A stretch of DNA of 64,000 bases from Plantibacter flavus (GCF_002024505.1 NZ_CP019402.1:868001-932000), one strand, 5' to 3'. Positions 42,415-50,931 are shown, counted from the first letter of the stretch. Numbers and translations: made by a program. The notes: a model not told the origin generated them from the letters alone.

Positions 42415-43670
42415 GCCCTGCCTGAACGACGAAGCGCGCGAGCCCCGAGGGGATCGCGCGCTTCGTCGTTCAGAAACCGACTGCTACTCCGGCGTACCGG
42501 GCTGCTCGAGCGGCGCCGGCGTGGCCGCGGGGCCGCCTTCGGCTTCGTCGTGCGCGGCTTCGCCGGTGCCTTCGCGGTGGCCGTCTTCGCTGCGGCGCCC
42601 GTCGTCTTCGTCGTCGGTGCCTTCGCGGCTGCGGTCTTCGGCGTCGTGGTCTTGGCCGCTGCCGCCTTGGGCGTCGTCGAACCGGTGGTGGCGCGCGTCG
42701 AACTCGTCTTGCGGACGGTGCTCCCCGCGGCCGTCGCCGTGGTCGTCTTCGCGGCGGGCTTCCGAGCCGTCGTCGAACGCGTCGTCGTCGACCGGCTGGT
42801 CGAGGTGCGTGGCGCGCTCACGGCCGCGGCCGGTGCGGTGGCCGACACGGTCTCGTCGCGTCCGGTCGTGTCTGCGGCTCCGGTCTCGTCGCTCGCGAGG
42901 CGCGCCTCGGTCTCGTCGGCGGCGGCTGCGACGGTCTCTGCGTCGCCGGTGGACGTCGACTCCAGGACGATCGACTCGGCCGGTTCGGCGGAGGTGTTCG
43001 CTGCGGCGGCGGCCTCGGGCGCGCGGTCGGTGCCGGAGAAGACCGCGGCGAACTGCTCGGTCGGGGTGGGCTCGGCGGCGCGCACCCAGTCCGAGGTGGG
43101 CTCCGCGGCCGGAGCCTCAGCGGTCGGAGCCTCGGTCGACGGTGCCTGGTAGGCGCCGTACTGCTGCGTCGCCTGGGAGCCCTGCTGGGTCTGCGTCGTG
43201 CCGTATCCGCCCGTCTGGCCACCGGCATACTGCGAGGTGTCGTAAGCGGTGGTCTGTCCGTACTGTGCGGGGTCGTACACCGGCGCCTGGCCGGTCTGGC
43301 CCGCCTGGTAGGGGTGCTGCTCGTACCCGCTCTGACCGGCGTACGGTGCCTGCGTGGGGTTCGGCTGCGAGGCGGCCTCGCGAGCGGCAGCGCGCTGCTG
43401 CTGCTGGTTCACGAGGCGCGCGACCTCGGCGTCGATGGCGTCCTCGGTGATGTGCTTGGACGGACCGTAGGCGTCGAGCCCGACGAAGACCAGGGCGATG
43501 CCCATCACGAAGATCGGCCAGATCGGCCAGAAGTACCCCCAGGCGCCGGTGAGGAGCCAGATGACGATCAGGAGGACGGAGACCGCACCCCAGACGGCGA
43601 GAAACTGCTTGAAATCGTGCTGCGCCTTCAGGCGCTTCTTGGCGGCAACGCGGAGTTCGTCGGTGTTCAT
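42267..43670 (-). CDS. 2TM-domain protein with long low-complexity tail (3' end uncertain)
   Basis: The continuous frame gives 467 residues. The N-terminus holds a conserved 2TM domain (about 1-80: RVAAKKRLKAQHDFKQFLAVWG, then LLTGAWGYFWPIWPIFVMGIALVFVGLDAY). It is followed by Gln/Tyr/Gly repeats and an Ala/Thr/Lys-rich region (about 90-400). The last ~70 codons run through the purF terminator and antisense to purF, which is implausible. In another frame the tail would end at TAG 42484-42486, just before the terminator, so a frameshift in the low-complexity region is suspected. Function unknown. A leaderless TAGCCT lies six bases before ATG 43670. Confidence 0.7.
   Translation of the reverse strand: MNTDELRVAAKKRLKAQHDFKQFLAVWGAVSVLLIVIWLLTGAWGYFWPIWPIFVMGIALVFVGLDAYGPSKHITEDAIDAEVARLVNQQQQRAAAREAASQPNPTQAPYAGQSGYEQHPYQAGQTGQAPVYDPAQYGQTTAYDTSQYAGGQTGGYGTTQTQQGSQATQQYGAYQAPSTEAPTAEAPAAEPTSDWVRAAEPTPTEQFAAVFSGTDRAPEAAAAANTSAEPAESIVLESTSTGDAETVAAAADETEARLASDETGAADTTGRDETVSATAPAAAVSAPRTSTSRSTTTRSTTARKPAAKTTTATAAGSTVRKTSSTRATTGSTTPKAAAAKTTTPKTAAAKAPTTKTTGAAAKTATAKAPAKPRTTKPKAAPRPRRRRSSSPVRRSSSRFLNDEARDPLGARALRRSGRAQESCERSTHSRYSSETVPVTYSPVKQLISRSLMPEPSRMAAFMSATSW
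42422..42473. terminator. Bidirectional terminator after purF
   Basis: Perfect 20-base arms (42422-42441 and 42454-42473; inner halves GAAGCGCGCGA and TCGCGCGCTTC) with a 12-base loop. It follows the purF stop and faces the end of the 2TM gene. Confidence 0.85.
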
Positions 43671-43676
43671 CCGTCC

Positions 43677-43682
43677 AGGCTA
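43677..43682 (-). promoter_or_regulatory. Leaderless -10 of the 2TM protein gene
   Basis: TAGCCT on the reverse strand, six bases before ATG 43670. Confidence 0.55.
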
Positions 43683-43802
43683 GTCTCCGCCCAGTGAGAA
43701 CTCCATTTGCCGACATTCGTCTGGGAGATCACCCGGCCGAGACGTGCCGGAGCGATGGCGAACCGCTGATGCAGACGCGCCGGAACGGTGGGAAGGACGC
43801 GC

Positions 43803-44018
43803 CTACGCGCCCTTCGCCTCACCGTCGGCGTACTTCTCGGCGTACTCAGCCCACTTGGCGATCTCGTCGTCGTAGCTCTCGTCGACGCCCGTGCCCGGGT
43901 GGTCGACGGAGTGCCCCGTGAGCTCGCGCTCGAGCGCGTTGTAGTTCACGTCCGGGCTGAACGACTTGAGCTCACGAGCGATCTTCGTGTGCTTTGCCTT
44001 TTGACGGCCACGACCCAT
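43803..44018 (-). CDS. DUF3073 protein
   Basis: 71 residues. MGRGRQKAKHTKIARELKSFSPDVNYNALERELTG is the hallmark of DUF3073, a small basic actinobacterial protein usually near purF/purM; a Tyr/Glu-rich C-terminus follows. Its role is unknown; nucleic-acid binding is a guess from the charge. ATG 44018 has GAGGGGG six bases upstream; ATG 44033 is less likely. Confidence 0.85.
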   Translation of the reverse strand: MGRGRQKAKHTKIARELKSFSPDVNYNALERELTGHSVDHPGTGVDESYDDEIAKWAEYAEKYADGEAKGA

Positions 44019-44225
44019 GCGAGACCCCCTCATGATTTTCTGACCGGCCGCGCTTGCGGGGCGTCCGGGGCTTTCGCCTACCAGGGAACGATAAAGACTA
44101 GCGTTGAGCTTACCATGCCGCCCGTGGACGGGGCGCTCGTACGGGGACGGTCCGGCGCGCACCGCTGCCGACACCGCGACGGAACGGGGCTGGGCCAGCA
44201 CGCCGAGTGGTGGGACGATGGACCC

Positions 44226-44810
44226 ATGACCGGAACCCTGCACATCACCGGAGATGCGGACGCCGACCGCTTGTTGTCGACCGACCCGCTCGCCCTGCTC
44301 GTCGGCATGCTGCTCGATCAGCAGGTGCCGATGGAGACCGCGTTCGCCGGCCCGCTGAAGATCAGCGACCGCCTCGGTTCCTTCGACGCGGCCACCATCG
44401 CGCGGGAAGAACCCGAGGCGTTCGCCTCCCTCTTCAAGACGAGTCCGGCCGTGCACCGGTTCCCGGGTTCCATGGCCGGCCGGGTGCAGGGGCTCTGCGC
44501 CGCGATCGTCGACGACTGGGACGGCGACGCGGAGGCGATCTGGACGCGCGACGCGCCAGACGGCCCGGAGATCCTGAAGCGCCTGCTCGCCCTGCCGGGG
44601 TTCGGTGAGCAGAAGGCGAAGATCTTCCTCGCGCTGCTCGGCAAGCAGTACGGGCTCGACGCGGCCGACTGGCGGAAGGCCTCGGCGCCCTACGGCGAGG
44701 ACGGCAGTCTGCGGTCCGTCGCCGACATCGTCGACCCGGAGTCGCTCGCTCAGGTGCGGGCGGCGAAGCAGGCGGCCAAGGCCGCCGCGAAGCGCGCGAA
44801 GGAGGAGTGA
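44226..44810 (+). CDS. HhH-GPD-type base-excision repair protein
   Basis: 194 residues. The helix-hairpin-helix is LLALPGFGEQKAKIFLALLG, after PLALLVGMLLDQQVPMETAFAGPLKI in the endonuclease III fold. There are no C-terminal iron-sulfur cysteines, and the tail is Lys/Ala-rich. Glycosylase or lyase activity on damaged bases is probable; the target is unknown. ATG 44226 follows GACGAT at six bases. It is the first gene of a run with the stress protein (four bases apart) and crcB genes. Confidence 0.83.
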   Translation: MTGTLHITGDADADRLLSTDPLALLVGMLLDQQVPMETAFAGPLKISDRLGSFDAATIAREEPEAFASLFKTSPAVHRFPGSMAGRVQGLCAAIVDDWDGDAEAIWTRDAPDGPEILKRLLALPGFGEQKAKIFLALLGKQYGLDAADWRKASAPYGEDGSLRSVADIVDPESLAQVRAAKQAAKAAAKRAKEE

Positions 44811-44814
44811 CGAC

Positions 44815-45339
44815 ATGAGCGGAGAGCAGCGGGCCACCGCCATCGTGGTCGGTGTCACGCCGGGGCAACCCGACACCGTGCTCGTCGAGGCGGCGTCGTT
44901 CGCGCAGGCCTTCGCCTGCCGGCTCGTCCTCGCCCACGTCGACGCGAGCCGCTTCGTCGTGGTCGAGAACGTCGACGGCACGGTCACCTCGCTCCCGTTC
45001 GACGCCGATCTGCACGACTTCGACCCGGAGCCCGCCGATCCCGGCCTGGAGGCGACGGCGCACCGTCTCCTCGACGACACCGGCGTCGTGTGGGAGATGA
45101 CCCAGCTCGCCGGTGACCCGGCGTGTGCCCTCGGTCGACTCGCCGATTCGGTGTCCGCCCGGGCGATCATCGTCGGGACCCGGGAGCGGGGCCTCCGGAA
45201 GGGCATCCTCGAGTTCTTCAACGGTTCCGTCGCCGCGACGCTGGCCCATCGGCAGGCGCGTCCGGTGATCGTGGTCCCACTCGCGCCGAGCGCCACCGAC
45301 GAACCACTCTGGGACGCCCCCGCCGGCGACCTGCGGTGA
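44815..45339 (+). CDS. Universal stress protein, single UspA domain
   Basis: 174 residues, UspA fold: IVVGVTPGQPDTVLVEAASFAQAFA at the N-terminus and IIVGTRERGLRKGILEFFNGSVAATLAHRQARPVIVVP at the C-terminus, where the G-x2-G-type loop carries GTRERG and NGS. Nucleotide binding is likely but the first glycine pair is altered. It overlaps the first crcB gene by GTGA and lies four bases after the HhH-GPD gene, so the four genes probably form one mRNA. Confidence 0.85.
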   Translation: MSGEQRATAIVVGVTPGQPDTVLVEAASFAQAFACRLVLAHVDASRFVVVENVDGTVTSLPFDADLHDFDPEPADPGLEATAHRLLDDTGVVWEMTQLAGDPACALGRLADSVSARAIIVGTRERGLRKGILEFFNGSVAATLAHRQARPVIVVPLAPSATDEPLWDAPAGDLR

Positions 45340-45770
45340 CGGCCGCTCCGACGGGGACACGGGCTCCGCACCTCCAACCCGCCACGATCGCGATGGTCGC
45401 GCTCGGTGGCGCGATCGGGACGGGCGCCCGCGAGGCGATCTCCCTCGCGGTCCCGCCGATCGGTGGTGTCCCGGTGGCCATCCTCGGCATCAACGTCGTC
45501 GGCGCCTTCCTGCTCGGTCTCCTCCTCGAGTCGCTGCTCCGACGCGGGCCCGACGTAGGCCGACGACGCGATCTCCGCCTGTTCTTCGGCACCGGCGTCC
45601 TCGGCGGCTTCACGACGTACAGCGCGCTCGCGGCCGACAGCAGTGTCCTCCTCATCGAGGGCAGCGCGCTCGTGGGGGTGCTGTACGCGGTGGGGAGCGT
45701 CGTGCTGGGCGTCGTCGCGAGCTGGGGCGGCATCGTCCTCGCTCGACGGATCGGCGGTGGCCGCTCATGA
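45336..45770 (+). CDS. crcB: Fluoride channel subunit CrcB/Fluc (first of a pair)
   Basis: 144 residues with four membrane helices. GGAIGTGAREAISL, ILGINVVGAFLLGLLLE and the central FFGTGVLGGFTTYSALAADS are the Fluc signatures; GGFTTYS holds the pore-lining Phe/Thr/Tyr. Fluc proteins export fluoride as antiparallel dimers. GTG 45336 overlaps the stress-protein stop and ATGA couples it to the second subunit. No fluoride riboswitch was seen upstream. Confidence 0.92.
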   Translation: MTAAPTGTRAPHLQPATIAMVALGGAIGTGAREAISLAVPPIGGVPVAILGINVVGAFLLGLLLESLLRRGPDVGRRRDLRLFFGTGVLGGFTTYSALAADSSVLLIEGSALVGVLYAVGSVVLGVVASWGGIVLARRIGGGRS

Positions 45771-46147
45771 CCCCCTGGCTGTTCCTCGCGATCGCGGCGG
45801 CCGGCGGTGTCGGCGCCGCTGCCCGCTTCGTCGTCGACGGCCTCATTCGCTCCCGCGTGGGTGGCGCGTACCCCTGGGGGACGACCGTCATCAACGTCAG
45901 CGGGTCGCTCCTGCTCGGCCTCGTCACGGCGCTGGCCCTCGGCGGGGTCGTCGACGAGGCGTGGCGGCTCGTCCTCGGGGGTGGGCTGCTCGGTGGGTAC
46001 ACGACGTTCAGCACCGCGAGCATCGAGACCGTCCGGCTGCTCCACGACGGACGTTCCCGGGCCGGACTGACGAACGCGTTGGGCATGCTCGTCGCGTCGG
46101 TCGTCGCAGCCCTGGTCGGCTACGGGCTCGGTTCGTTGCTCGCCTAG
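45767..46147 (+). CDS. crcB: Fluoride channel subunit CrcB/Fluc (second of a pair)
   Basis: 126 residues, four helices. GGVGAAARFVVDGLI, TTVINVSGSLLLGLVTAL and GGGLLGGYTTFSTASIET are the Fluc motifs. Two non-identical crcB genes in tandem are common in Gram-positive bacteria, where they form a heterodimeric channel. Its start overlaps the first crcB stop (ATGA). A weak hairpin (46168-46191) follows. Confidence 0.92.
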   Translation: MTPWLFLAIAAAGGVGAAARFVVDGLIRSRVGGAYPWGTTVINVSGSLLLGLVTALALGGVVDEAWRLVLGGGLLGGYTTFSTASIETVRLLHDGRSRAGLTNALGMLVASVVAALVGYGLGSLLA

Positions 46148-46167
46148 CCGCCCGTTCGTCCAAATAT

Positions 46168-46191
46168 GGGCGAATGAGCGTTCGTTCGCCC
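46168..46191 (+). terminator. Weak hairpin after crcB pair
   Basis: GGGCGAA (46168-46174) pairs with TTCGCCC (46185-46191), loop of ten. TGGGCGAA is repeated again at 46197. Terminator use is uncertain. Confidence 0.35.
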
Positions 46192-46216
46192 GAAGATGGG
46201 CGAAGGAACACGGCGG

Positions 46217-46507
46217 CTATGCCTCGAAGCGGCGGTTGTGCCGGAGGTTCAGCACGATCGGGATCCCGAGGGCGACGACAAGCAGCAGGATGCTCCAGAA
46301 GCCGATCTCCGACCACAGCAGGAAGACCCCGAAGACGCCGAGTCCGCCCGACAGCCCGCGCAGGATGATCGTGAACTGCGGGAGTCGCTGCGGGCGGCCC
46401 TGCCACATCGGCAGCGGCGAGTCGGGGTTCGCGGCGATGAGGCGGACCATCGACAGCGTCCCGAAGACGGCCGCGAGGAACAGCAGCGAGAGACCCCAGG
46501 TGAACAT
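46217..46507 (-). CDS. Small three-TM membrane protein, unknown function
   Basis: 96 residues with three likely helices (FTWGLSLLFLAAVFGTLSMVRLI, ILRGLSGGLGVFGVFLLW and SILLLVVALGIPIVLNL) and short basic ends. No named family is recognised. It lies between the crcB pair and the KimA-like gene, reading left. CAGACT six bases before ATG 46507 gives a possible leaderless start. Confidence 0.65.
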   Translation of the reverse strand: MFTWGLSLLFLAAVFGTLSMVRLIAANPDSPLPMWQGRPQRLPQFTIILRGLSGGLGVFGVFLLWSEIGFWSILLLVVALGIPIVLNLRHNRRFEA

Positions 46508-46566
46508 GTCCCCAGTCTGTCAGTCTGCGACAACTCCCTCACGCCGTCGCGGGAGCGCGTGGCCGA

Positions 46567-48624
46567 TCAGGAGCGGGGCTGCCCCGTGTTGCGGTCGATG
46601 TGCGGCTTCCGCTCGATCGGCTTCTTGACGCGGACGATCTCGCCACGTCGTTCCTGGCCGGGCAGCGGCCGTGACCGACGTCCGTAGATGAGTTCCGAGG
46701 AGTCGAGCAGCCACGGCACGAGGGCGACGGTCACGCCGTGGACGAGCATGATCTGGTTGCGGATCCGCGACGCCCGCCGGTTGTGGAGGAGGCTCTCCCA
46801 CCAGTGCCCGACGATGTACTGCGGCATGTAGACGGTCACGACCTCGGCGCCGTGCTCAGCACGGTGCGCCTTGATGTACTTCGCGAGCGGCATCGCGAAC
46901 TCGCGGTACGGCGACTCGAGGATGACGAGCGGAACGTGGATGTTCTGTTCGATCCACTGCTGTTCGAGGAGCTTCGTGGCCTCGGGGTCGATCGACATGT
47001 GGACCGCTTCGAGGCTGTCGTGCTTCGCGGCGATCGCGTAGTCCAGCGCCTTGAGGATCGGCTTCTGCATCTTGCCGACGAGGACGATCGCGTGGTCGCC
47101 GGTCGCGCCGAAGGTCGTGGTCGGGTCGACCTCGACCTCCTTCTCCACGTCGCGGTAGTAGCGGTTCACGCCGAGCATGAGGATGAAGAGGATCGGCATG
47201 AGCACGAAGACGAGCCAGGCGCCGTGGGTGAACTTCGTGATCGTGACGACGATGAGGACGCTCGCGGTGAGCAGGGCGCCGAACGCGTTGATCGCGAGTC
47301 CGCGGTAGACGGAGCCGCGGTTGTCGCAGCCCTCCCGCAGCATCCGCAGCCAGTGCTTCACCATGCCCGTCTGGCCGAGCGTGAACGACACGAACACCCC
47401 GATGATGTACAGCTGGATGAGCTGGGTGAGGTTCGCCTGGTAGACCACGAGGATCGCGCATGCGGCGAGACCCAGGATGATCATGCCGTTCGAGAACACG
47501 AGGCGGTCGCCGCGGGTGTTGAGCGACTTGGGGGCGTAGGAGTCGCGCGCGAGGACCGCACCGAGCAGCGGGAAGCCGTTGAAGGCCGTGTTGGCTGCGA
47601 GGAGGAGGACGCACGCGGTCGCCGCCTGGATGAGGAAGAACGGGATGCTGTTCGCGCCGAAGACCGCGGTCGCGACCTGTGCCATGAGGCTCGGCTGCGG
47701 CGTCGTCGCGCAGTCCGCGAACCCCTCGAGGTGACAGGCGTTCTCGGCGTAGTGCACGCGGGAGATGAGGGCGAGTGCGGTGAGGCCGACGAACAGCACG
47801 ATCGCGGTGCCGCCCATGAGGACCAGCGTCTTCTGGGCGTTCTTGATCTGCGGGCGGCGGAACGCGGGCACACCGTTCGAGACCGCTTCGACACCGGTGA
47901 GTGCCGAGCAACCGGAGGAGAAGGCGCGCAGGAGGAGCAGGATGAACGCCGCCTGGGTGAGGCTCTCACCCTGCACGGTGAACTCGGCGCTCGAAGCGAC
48001 CGGGGCGTCGCCCATGAAGGTGCGGGCGAGTCCTGCGACGATCATGACGAGCACGCTCGCGATGAAGAAGTAGGTGGGGATCGCGAAGGCCTTGCTCGAC
48101 TCCCGGACACCACGGAGGTTCACGGCCATGAGGACGAGGACGAATCCGACGGCCAGCTCGACGCGCCACGGGTTCAGCCCGGGGATCGCGGAGATGATGT
48201 TGTCGACGCCCGAGGCCACCGAGACGGCGACCGTGAGGACGTAGTCCACCAGGAGAGCGGAGGCGACCACGAGGCCGGCCTTCTCGCCGAGGTTCCGGTG
48301 GGCGACCTCGTAGTCGCCACCACCCGACGGGTACGCCTTGATGAGCTGGCGGTAGCTCGCGACGACCACGACGAGGAGGATCACGACGCACGCCGCGACC
48401 CACGGCGCGAAGCTCAGGAAGGCGAGCCCGCCGAGCGTCAGGATCATGAGGAGTTCCTGCGGCGCGTACGCCACACTCGACAGAGCGTCGCTCGCGAAGA
48501 TCGGCAGTGCGAGCCGTTTGGGGAGGAGCTGGCCCTCCAGGTTCTCGGTCGGCAGCGGGTCCCCGATCAACCAGCGTTTTGCCGATCGTGGTTCTGTCCC
48601 GGGCTCTCGACCCTCAGTTGTCAC
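46567..48624 (-). CDS. KimA-like potassium importer of the APC superfamily
   Basis: 685 residues, about 12 helices and a C-terminal soluble domain. FASDALSSVAYAPQELLMIL, SYRQLIKAYPSGGGDYEVAHRNLGEKAG and ALTGVEAVSNGVPAFRRPQ are the KimA signatures; the C-terminal domain (GKMQKPILKALDYAIAAKHD onward) corresponds to the region that binds c-di-AMP in KimA. It is likely a high-affinity K+/H+ symporter. GTG 48624 is chosen because a strong TTGACT-N16-TAATAT promoter lies just upstream; the longest frame (start 48693) would place it inside the gene. Confidence 0.85.
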   Translation of the reverse strand: MTTEGREPGTEPRSAKRWLIGDPLPTENLEGQLLPKRLALPIFASDALSSVAYAPQELLMILTLGGLAFLSFAPWVAACVVILLVVVVASYRQLIKAYPSGGGDYEVAHRNLGEKAGLVVASALLVDYVLTVAVSVASGVDNIISAIPGLNPWRVELAVGFVLVLMAVNLRGVRESSKAFAIPTYFFIASVLVMIVAGLARTFMGDAPVASSAEFTVQGESLTQAAFILLLLRAFSSGCSALTGVEAVSNGVPAFRRPQIKNAQKTLVLMGGTAIVLFVGLTALALISRVHYAENACHLEGFADCATTPQPSLMAQVATAVFGANSIPFFLIQAATACVLLLAANTAFNGFPLLGAVLARDSYAPKSLNTRGDRLVFSNGMIILGLAACAILVVYQANLTQLIQLYIIGVFVSFTLGQTGMVKHWLRMLREGCDNRGSVYRGLAINAFGALLTASVLIVVTITKFTHGAWLVFVLMPILFILMLGVNRYYRDVEKEVEVDPTTTFGATGDHAIVLVGKMQKPILKALDYAIAAKHDSLEAVHMSIDPEATKLLEQQWIEQNIHVPLVILESPYREFAMPLAKYIKAHRAEHGAEVVTVYMPQYIVGHWWESLLHNRRASRIRNQIMLVHGVTVALVPWLLDSSELIYGRRSRPLPGQERRGEIVRVKKPIERKPHIDRNTGQPRS

Positions 48625-48632
48625 GAGCGGCG

Positions 48633-48660
48633 ATATTACTCCTTCGGGAACCGGAGTCAA
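48633..48660 (-). promoter_or_regulatory. Strong promoter of the KimA-like gene, near-leaderless
   Basis: Reverse strand TTGACT (48655-48660), 16-base spacer, TAATAT (48633-48638), eight bases before GTG 48624. It is the best consensus match in the window. Confidence 0.7.
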
Positions 48661-48831
48661 GCGGGGATGAGCTGGATGGACAGGCATCGTCACCCGACCG
48701 TGACGCAGTGTTCATCGACCGGGGGAGTGGCGGACCCGGATGGTCGACCAATATCCTGATCGACGGCTGTTGCCTGGCTGTGAGCCCGGACAGTCGCTCG
48801 TGATCGACCACCCACCTCAAGGACCCTCATC

Positions 48832-49338
48832 GTGACCGCTCGCCGTCCTCTCCTCCCGCTCGCCCTGGCCGCCCTCGCCGCGACCCTGACGCTCTCCGGG
48901 TGCAGTGTCGTGGAGGGCATCCTCCCGAAGCCCGCCGAGACCCGGGACGCGCAGTCCGGCGAGATCGTCGGTGGAGGTACGACGGACGTCTTCACCCTTT
49001 CGGTCGGCGACTGCCTGAACGACGAGTCGTCGTCCGACGAGGTCACGGAGGTGCCGACCGTGCCCTGTTCCGAGCCCCACCAGTACGAGGTGTACGGCGA
49101 GGTCACGCTGACCGGCGACGAGTGGCCCGGCGAGGAGGCCGTCACACAGCAGGCCGACGACGGTTGTTACGCGCAGTTCCAGGCGTTCGTCGGGATCGTC
49201 TACGAGGACTCCAACCTCGAGTTCAACTACTACACGCCGACCGAGGCCAGCTGGAACGGGGTGGACGACCGGCTCGTCACCTGCGTGATCTACGACTCCG
49301 CGGCGACCACGGGGTCGCTGGCCGGGGCCGCACGGTAG
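48832..49338 (+). CDS. Septum-formation-family lipoprotein
   Basis: 168 residues. The signal peptide ends with LSGC (C24), so it is lipid-anchored outside. The mature part, FTLSVGDCLNDE, VPTVPCSEPHQYEVYGEVTL, GCYAQFQAFVG and DDRLVTCVIY, has four paired cysteines typical of the actinobacterial septum-formation (DUF4190-linked) domain. Its role there is not established. GTG 48832 has AAGGA nine bases upstream; it is convergent with PadR across a strong hairpin. Confidence 0.8.
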   Translation: MTARRPLLPLALAALAATLTLSGCSVVEGILPKPAETRDAQSGEIVGGGTTDVFTLSVGDCLNDESSSDEVTEVPTVPCSEPHQYEVYGEVTLTGDEWPGEEAVTQQADDGCYAQFQAFVGIVYEDSNLEFNYYTPTEASWNGVDDRLVTCVIYDSAATTGSLAGAAR

Positions 49339-49362
49339 CTCGACCGCACGCGCCGCGCCGAC

Positions 49363-49399
49363 GGAACCGCCCGACTCCAGCAAGGGGTCGGGCGGTTCC
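49363..49399. terminator. Bidirectional terminator between lipoprotein and PadR genes
   Basis: GGAACCGCCCGAC pairs perfectly with GTCGGGCGGTTCC (13 bases) around an 11-base loop, between convergent genes. Confidence 0.8.
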
Positions 49400-49425
49400 G
49401 TGTCTCGGCTCGCGTGGCGGGGCGG

Positions 49426-50055
49426 TCAGCCCTGCAAGCGCTCCCGCAGGCGGTCGCGGACGGCGACGAGGTCGGCACGCAGGGCCGACACGGTGTCATC
49501 GTCCAGCGCGCCCCCACGGGCGACGTGCTCGCGGAGTTCGGCTCGGACCGCCTGTCGGAACTCGTTGATCGACACGTCGGTCTCGTGGAGCGCCAGGCGA
49601 CCCTGCACCTTCTGATCGGCGCTCTCCTCGGCGGTCGACGTCCAGCTCGGACCGGGCTTCGCGGACTGCTTCGCCTCGCGCGCTGCGGAGGCGAGATCGG
49701 CCCGGAGGCTCTTCATGGCCGCCGTGACCCCGCTGCGGACCTCGTCGGCGATACGGCGGACGGAATCGGTGAGCTGGTCCTCGATGCCGTCGAGCTCACC
49801 CGCCCGTGCCGCGAGCTCGGCCCGGCCCGCCTCGGTGATCTCGTAGACGGTCTTCCGGCCGTCACTCGTCTTCGTGACGAGTCCCTCCTCCTCGAGCTTC
49901 GCGAGGCGCGGGTAGATGGTGCCGGCGCTCGGGCTGTAGGTGCCGCCGCTCCGGTCGGTGAGCGCCTGGATGAGTTCGTAGCCGTGCTTCGGCGACTCGT
50001 CGAGCAGGCTCAGGAGGTACAGCCGCAGGCTGCCGTGGGCGAAGACGGGGCTCAT
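49426..50055 (-). CDS. PadR-family regulator coupled to DUF4097 gene
   Basis: 209 residues. The winged helix is at the N-terminus (GSLRLYLLSLLDESPKHGYELIQAL, YSPSAGTIYPRLAKLEEEGLV). A long helical C-terminus with REAKQSAKPGPS and a final coiled segment is longer than in most PadR proteins. It overlaps the DUF4097 gene by ATGA (50052-50055). Two palindromic sites upstream of that gene are its likely operators, so it probably represses its own operon. Confidence 0.87.
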   Translation of the reverse strand: MSPVFAHGSLRLYLLSLLDESPKHGYELIQALTDRSGGTYSPSAGTIYPRLAKLEEEGLVTKTSDGRKTVYEITEAGRAELAARAGELDGIEDQLTDSVRRIADEVRSGVTAAMKSLRADLASAAREAKQSAKPGPSWTSTAEESADQKVQGRLALHETDVSINEFRQAVRAELREHVARGGALDDDTVSALRADLVAVRDRLRERLQG

Positions 50056-50909
50056 GCGCCTGCCTCGCTCCCTGCGGTGGTGGCCGCGCCCGCCGGCTCA
50101 GCAGCCGGGCGGCGGAGGACGGTCACCGCGCCGCCGACGGTGTTCATGCGCACCTCGGCGAACTGTCCGGACAGGGCGCCCGTGTGCGAGTTGTACCCGC
50201 CACCGCGCAGTCCCTTGAGGACGACGCCGTCGATCGCCAGGCGGCCGCCGACCGAGTTCGCCGTGTAGCGTGCGGCGAGTTCCTCGTCGAGGCGGACCGT
50301 GATCGCGCCGCTCACGGTGTTCAGGTCGAGCTGCTCGCACGCACCGTGGATGTCGAGGAGCAGGTCGGAGGAGACGCCGTCGATCGAGGCGCGCGTGATG
50401 TCGCCGGAGACGGTGACGTCGCCCGAGACCGTGTGCGCCTGGATGCGACCCGTGTGGTTCTGGACCGTGAGCTCGCCGCTCACGGAGTTGAGGTCGAGTC
50501 GTCCGGTCATCCGGTCGGTCACGAGGTCGCCGGACACCGTGTTGAGCTTGGCGTCCGCGGTGAGGCCTGCGACCAGTCCGCTGGCGCTCACGACGCCGAA
50601 CGTCAGGGCGATGTCGCGGGGGACGAGGACGCTGACCTGGGCCGTGGCGCGGTTGGCGCCGAAGTTCGAGAACACTTCGAGGAAGTTGTCCCACCGCAGC
50701 TGCGGGTGGTCGATCTCGGCGACGTCGCCGTCGATGGTGATCTTGAGGTCCTTGCCGGTGACGGCCCCCACCTCGATGCGGGCGCCGGGCTCGTCGTGTC
50801 CGATGATGTCGACCTGGCCGCCGATGAGGCCGACCTTGAGCCGTCTCACGAGTTCGAGGTCGATGATGCGGCTCTCGCCGGGAGCGATGATCCACTTCTC
50901 CTGTGCCAT
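50052..50909 (-). CDS. DUF4097 beta-helix-like protein
   Basis: 285 residues, a repeating pattern of short beta strands: LNTVSGDLVTDRMTGRLDLNSVSGELTVQNHTGRIQ (split repeats of VSG-x-L/I-x-V) typical of DUF4097. No signal peptide or helix is seen; it begins MAQEKWIIAPGESRI. Members are regulated with PadR proteins and are linked to envelope stress, but no activity is known. GGAAGGAA lies upstream. Twin palindromic operators precede it. Confidence 0.85.
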   Translation of the reverse strand: MAQEKWIIAPGESRIIDLELVRRLKVGLIGGQVDIIGHDEPGARIEVGAVTGKDLKITIDGDVAEIDHPQLRWDNFLEVFSNFGANRATAQVSVLVPRDIALTFGVVSASGLVAGLTADAKLNTVSGDLVTDRMTGRLDLNSVSGELTVQNHTGRIQAHTVSGDVTVSGDITRASIDGVSSDLLLDIHGACEQLDLNTVSGAITVRLDEELAARYTANSVGGRLAIDGVVLKGLRGGGYNSHTGALSGQFAEVRMNTVGGAVTVLRRPAAEPAGAATTAGSEAGA

Positions 50910-50931
50910 GGTGCGGTTCCTTCCGAGTGAT

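Noticed and set aside
44019..44225. Possible fluoride riboswitch before the HhH-GPD/Usp/crcB operon
   Set aside because: No conserved GGCGATGG-type core or pseudoknot arrangement could be found in this region.
46168..46207. Direct repeat TGGGCGAA twice after crcB as an attachment site
   Set aside because: It is short, with no integrase or tRNA nearby; a weak terminator stem explains it better.
46738..48759. Long open frame on the + strand opposite the KimA-like gene
   Set aside because: It is mirror-frame coding, rich in Asp/Glu/Arg/His, with no motif, while the opposite strand encodes a complete membrane transporter.
48625..48831. Possible c-di-AMP (ydaO-type) riboswitch for the KimA-like gene
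   Set aside because: No riboswitch core was seen, and the strong promoter next to GTG 48624 leaves almost no leader RNA.
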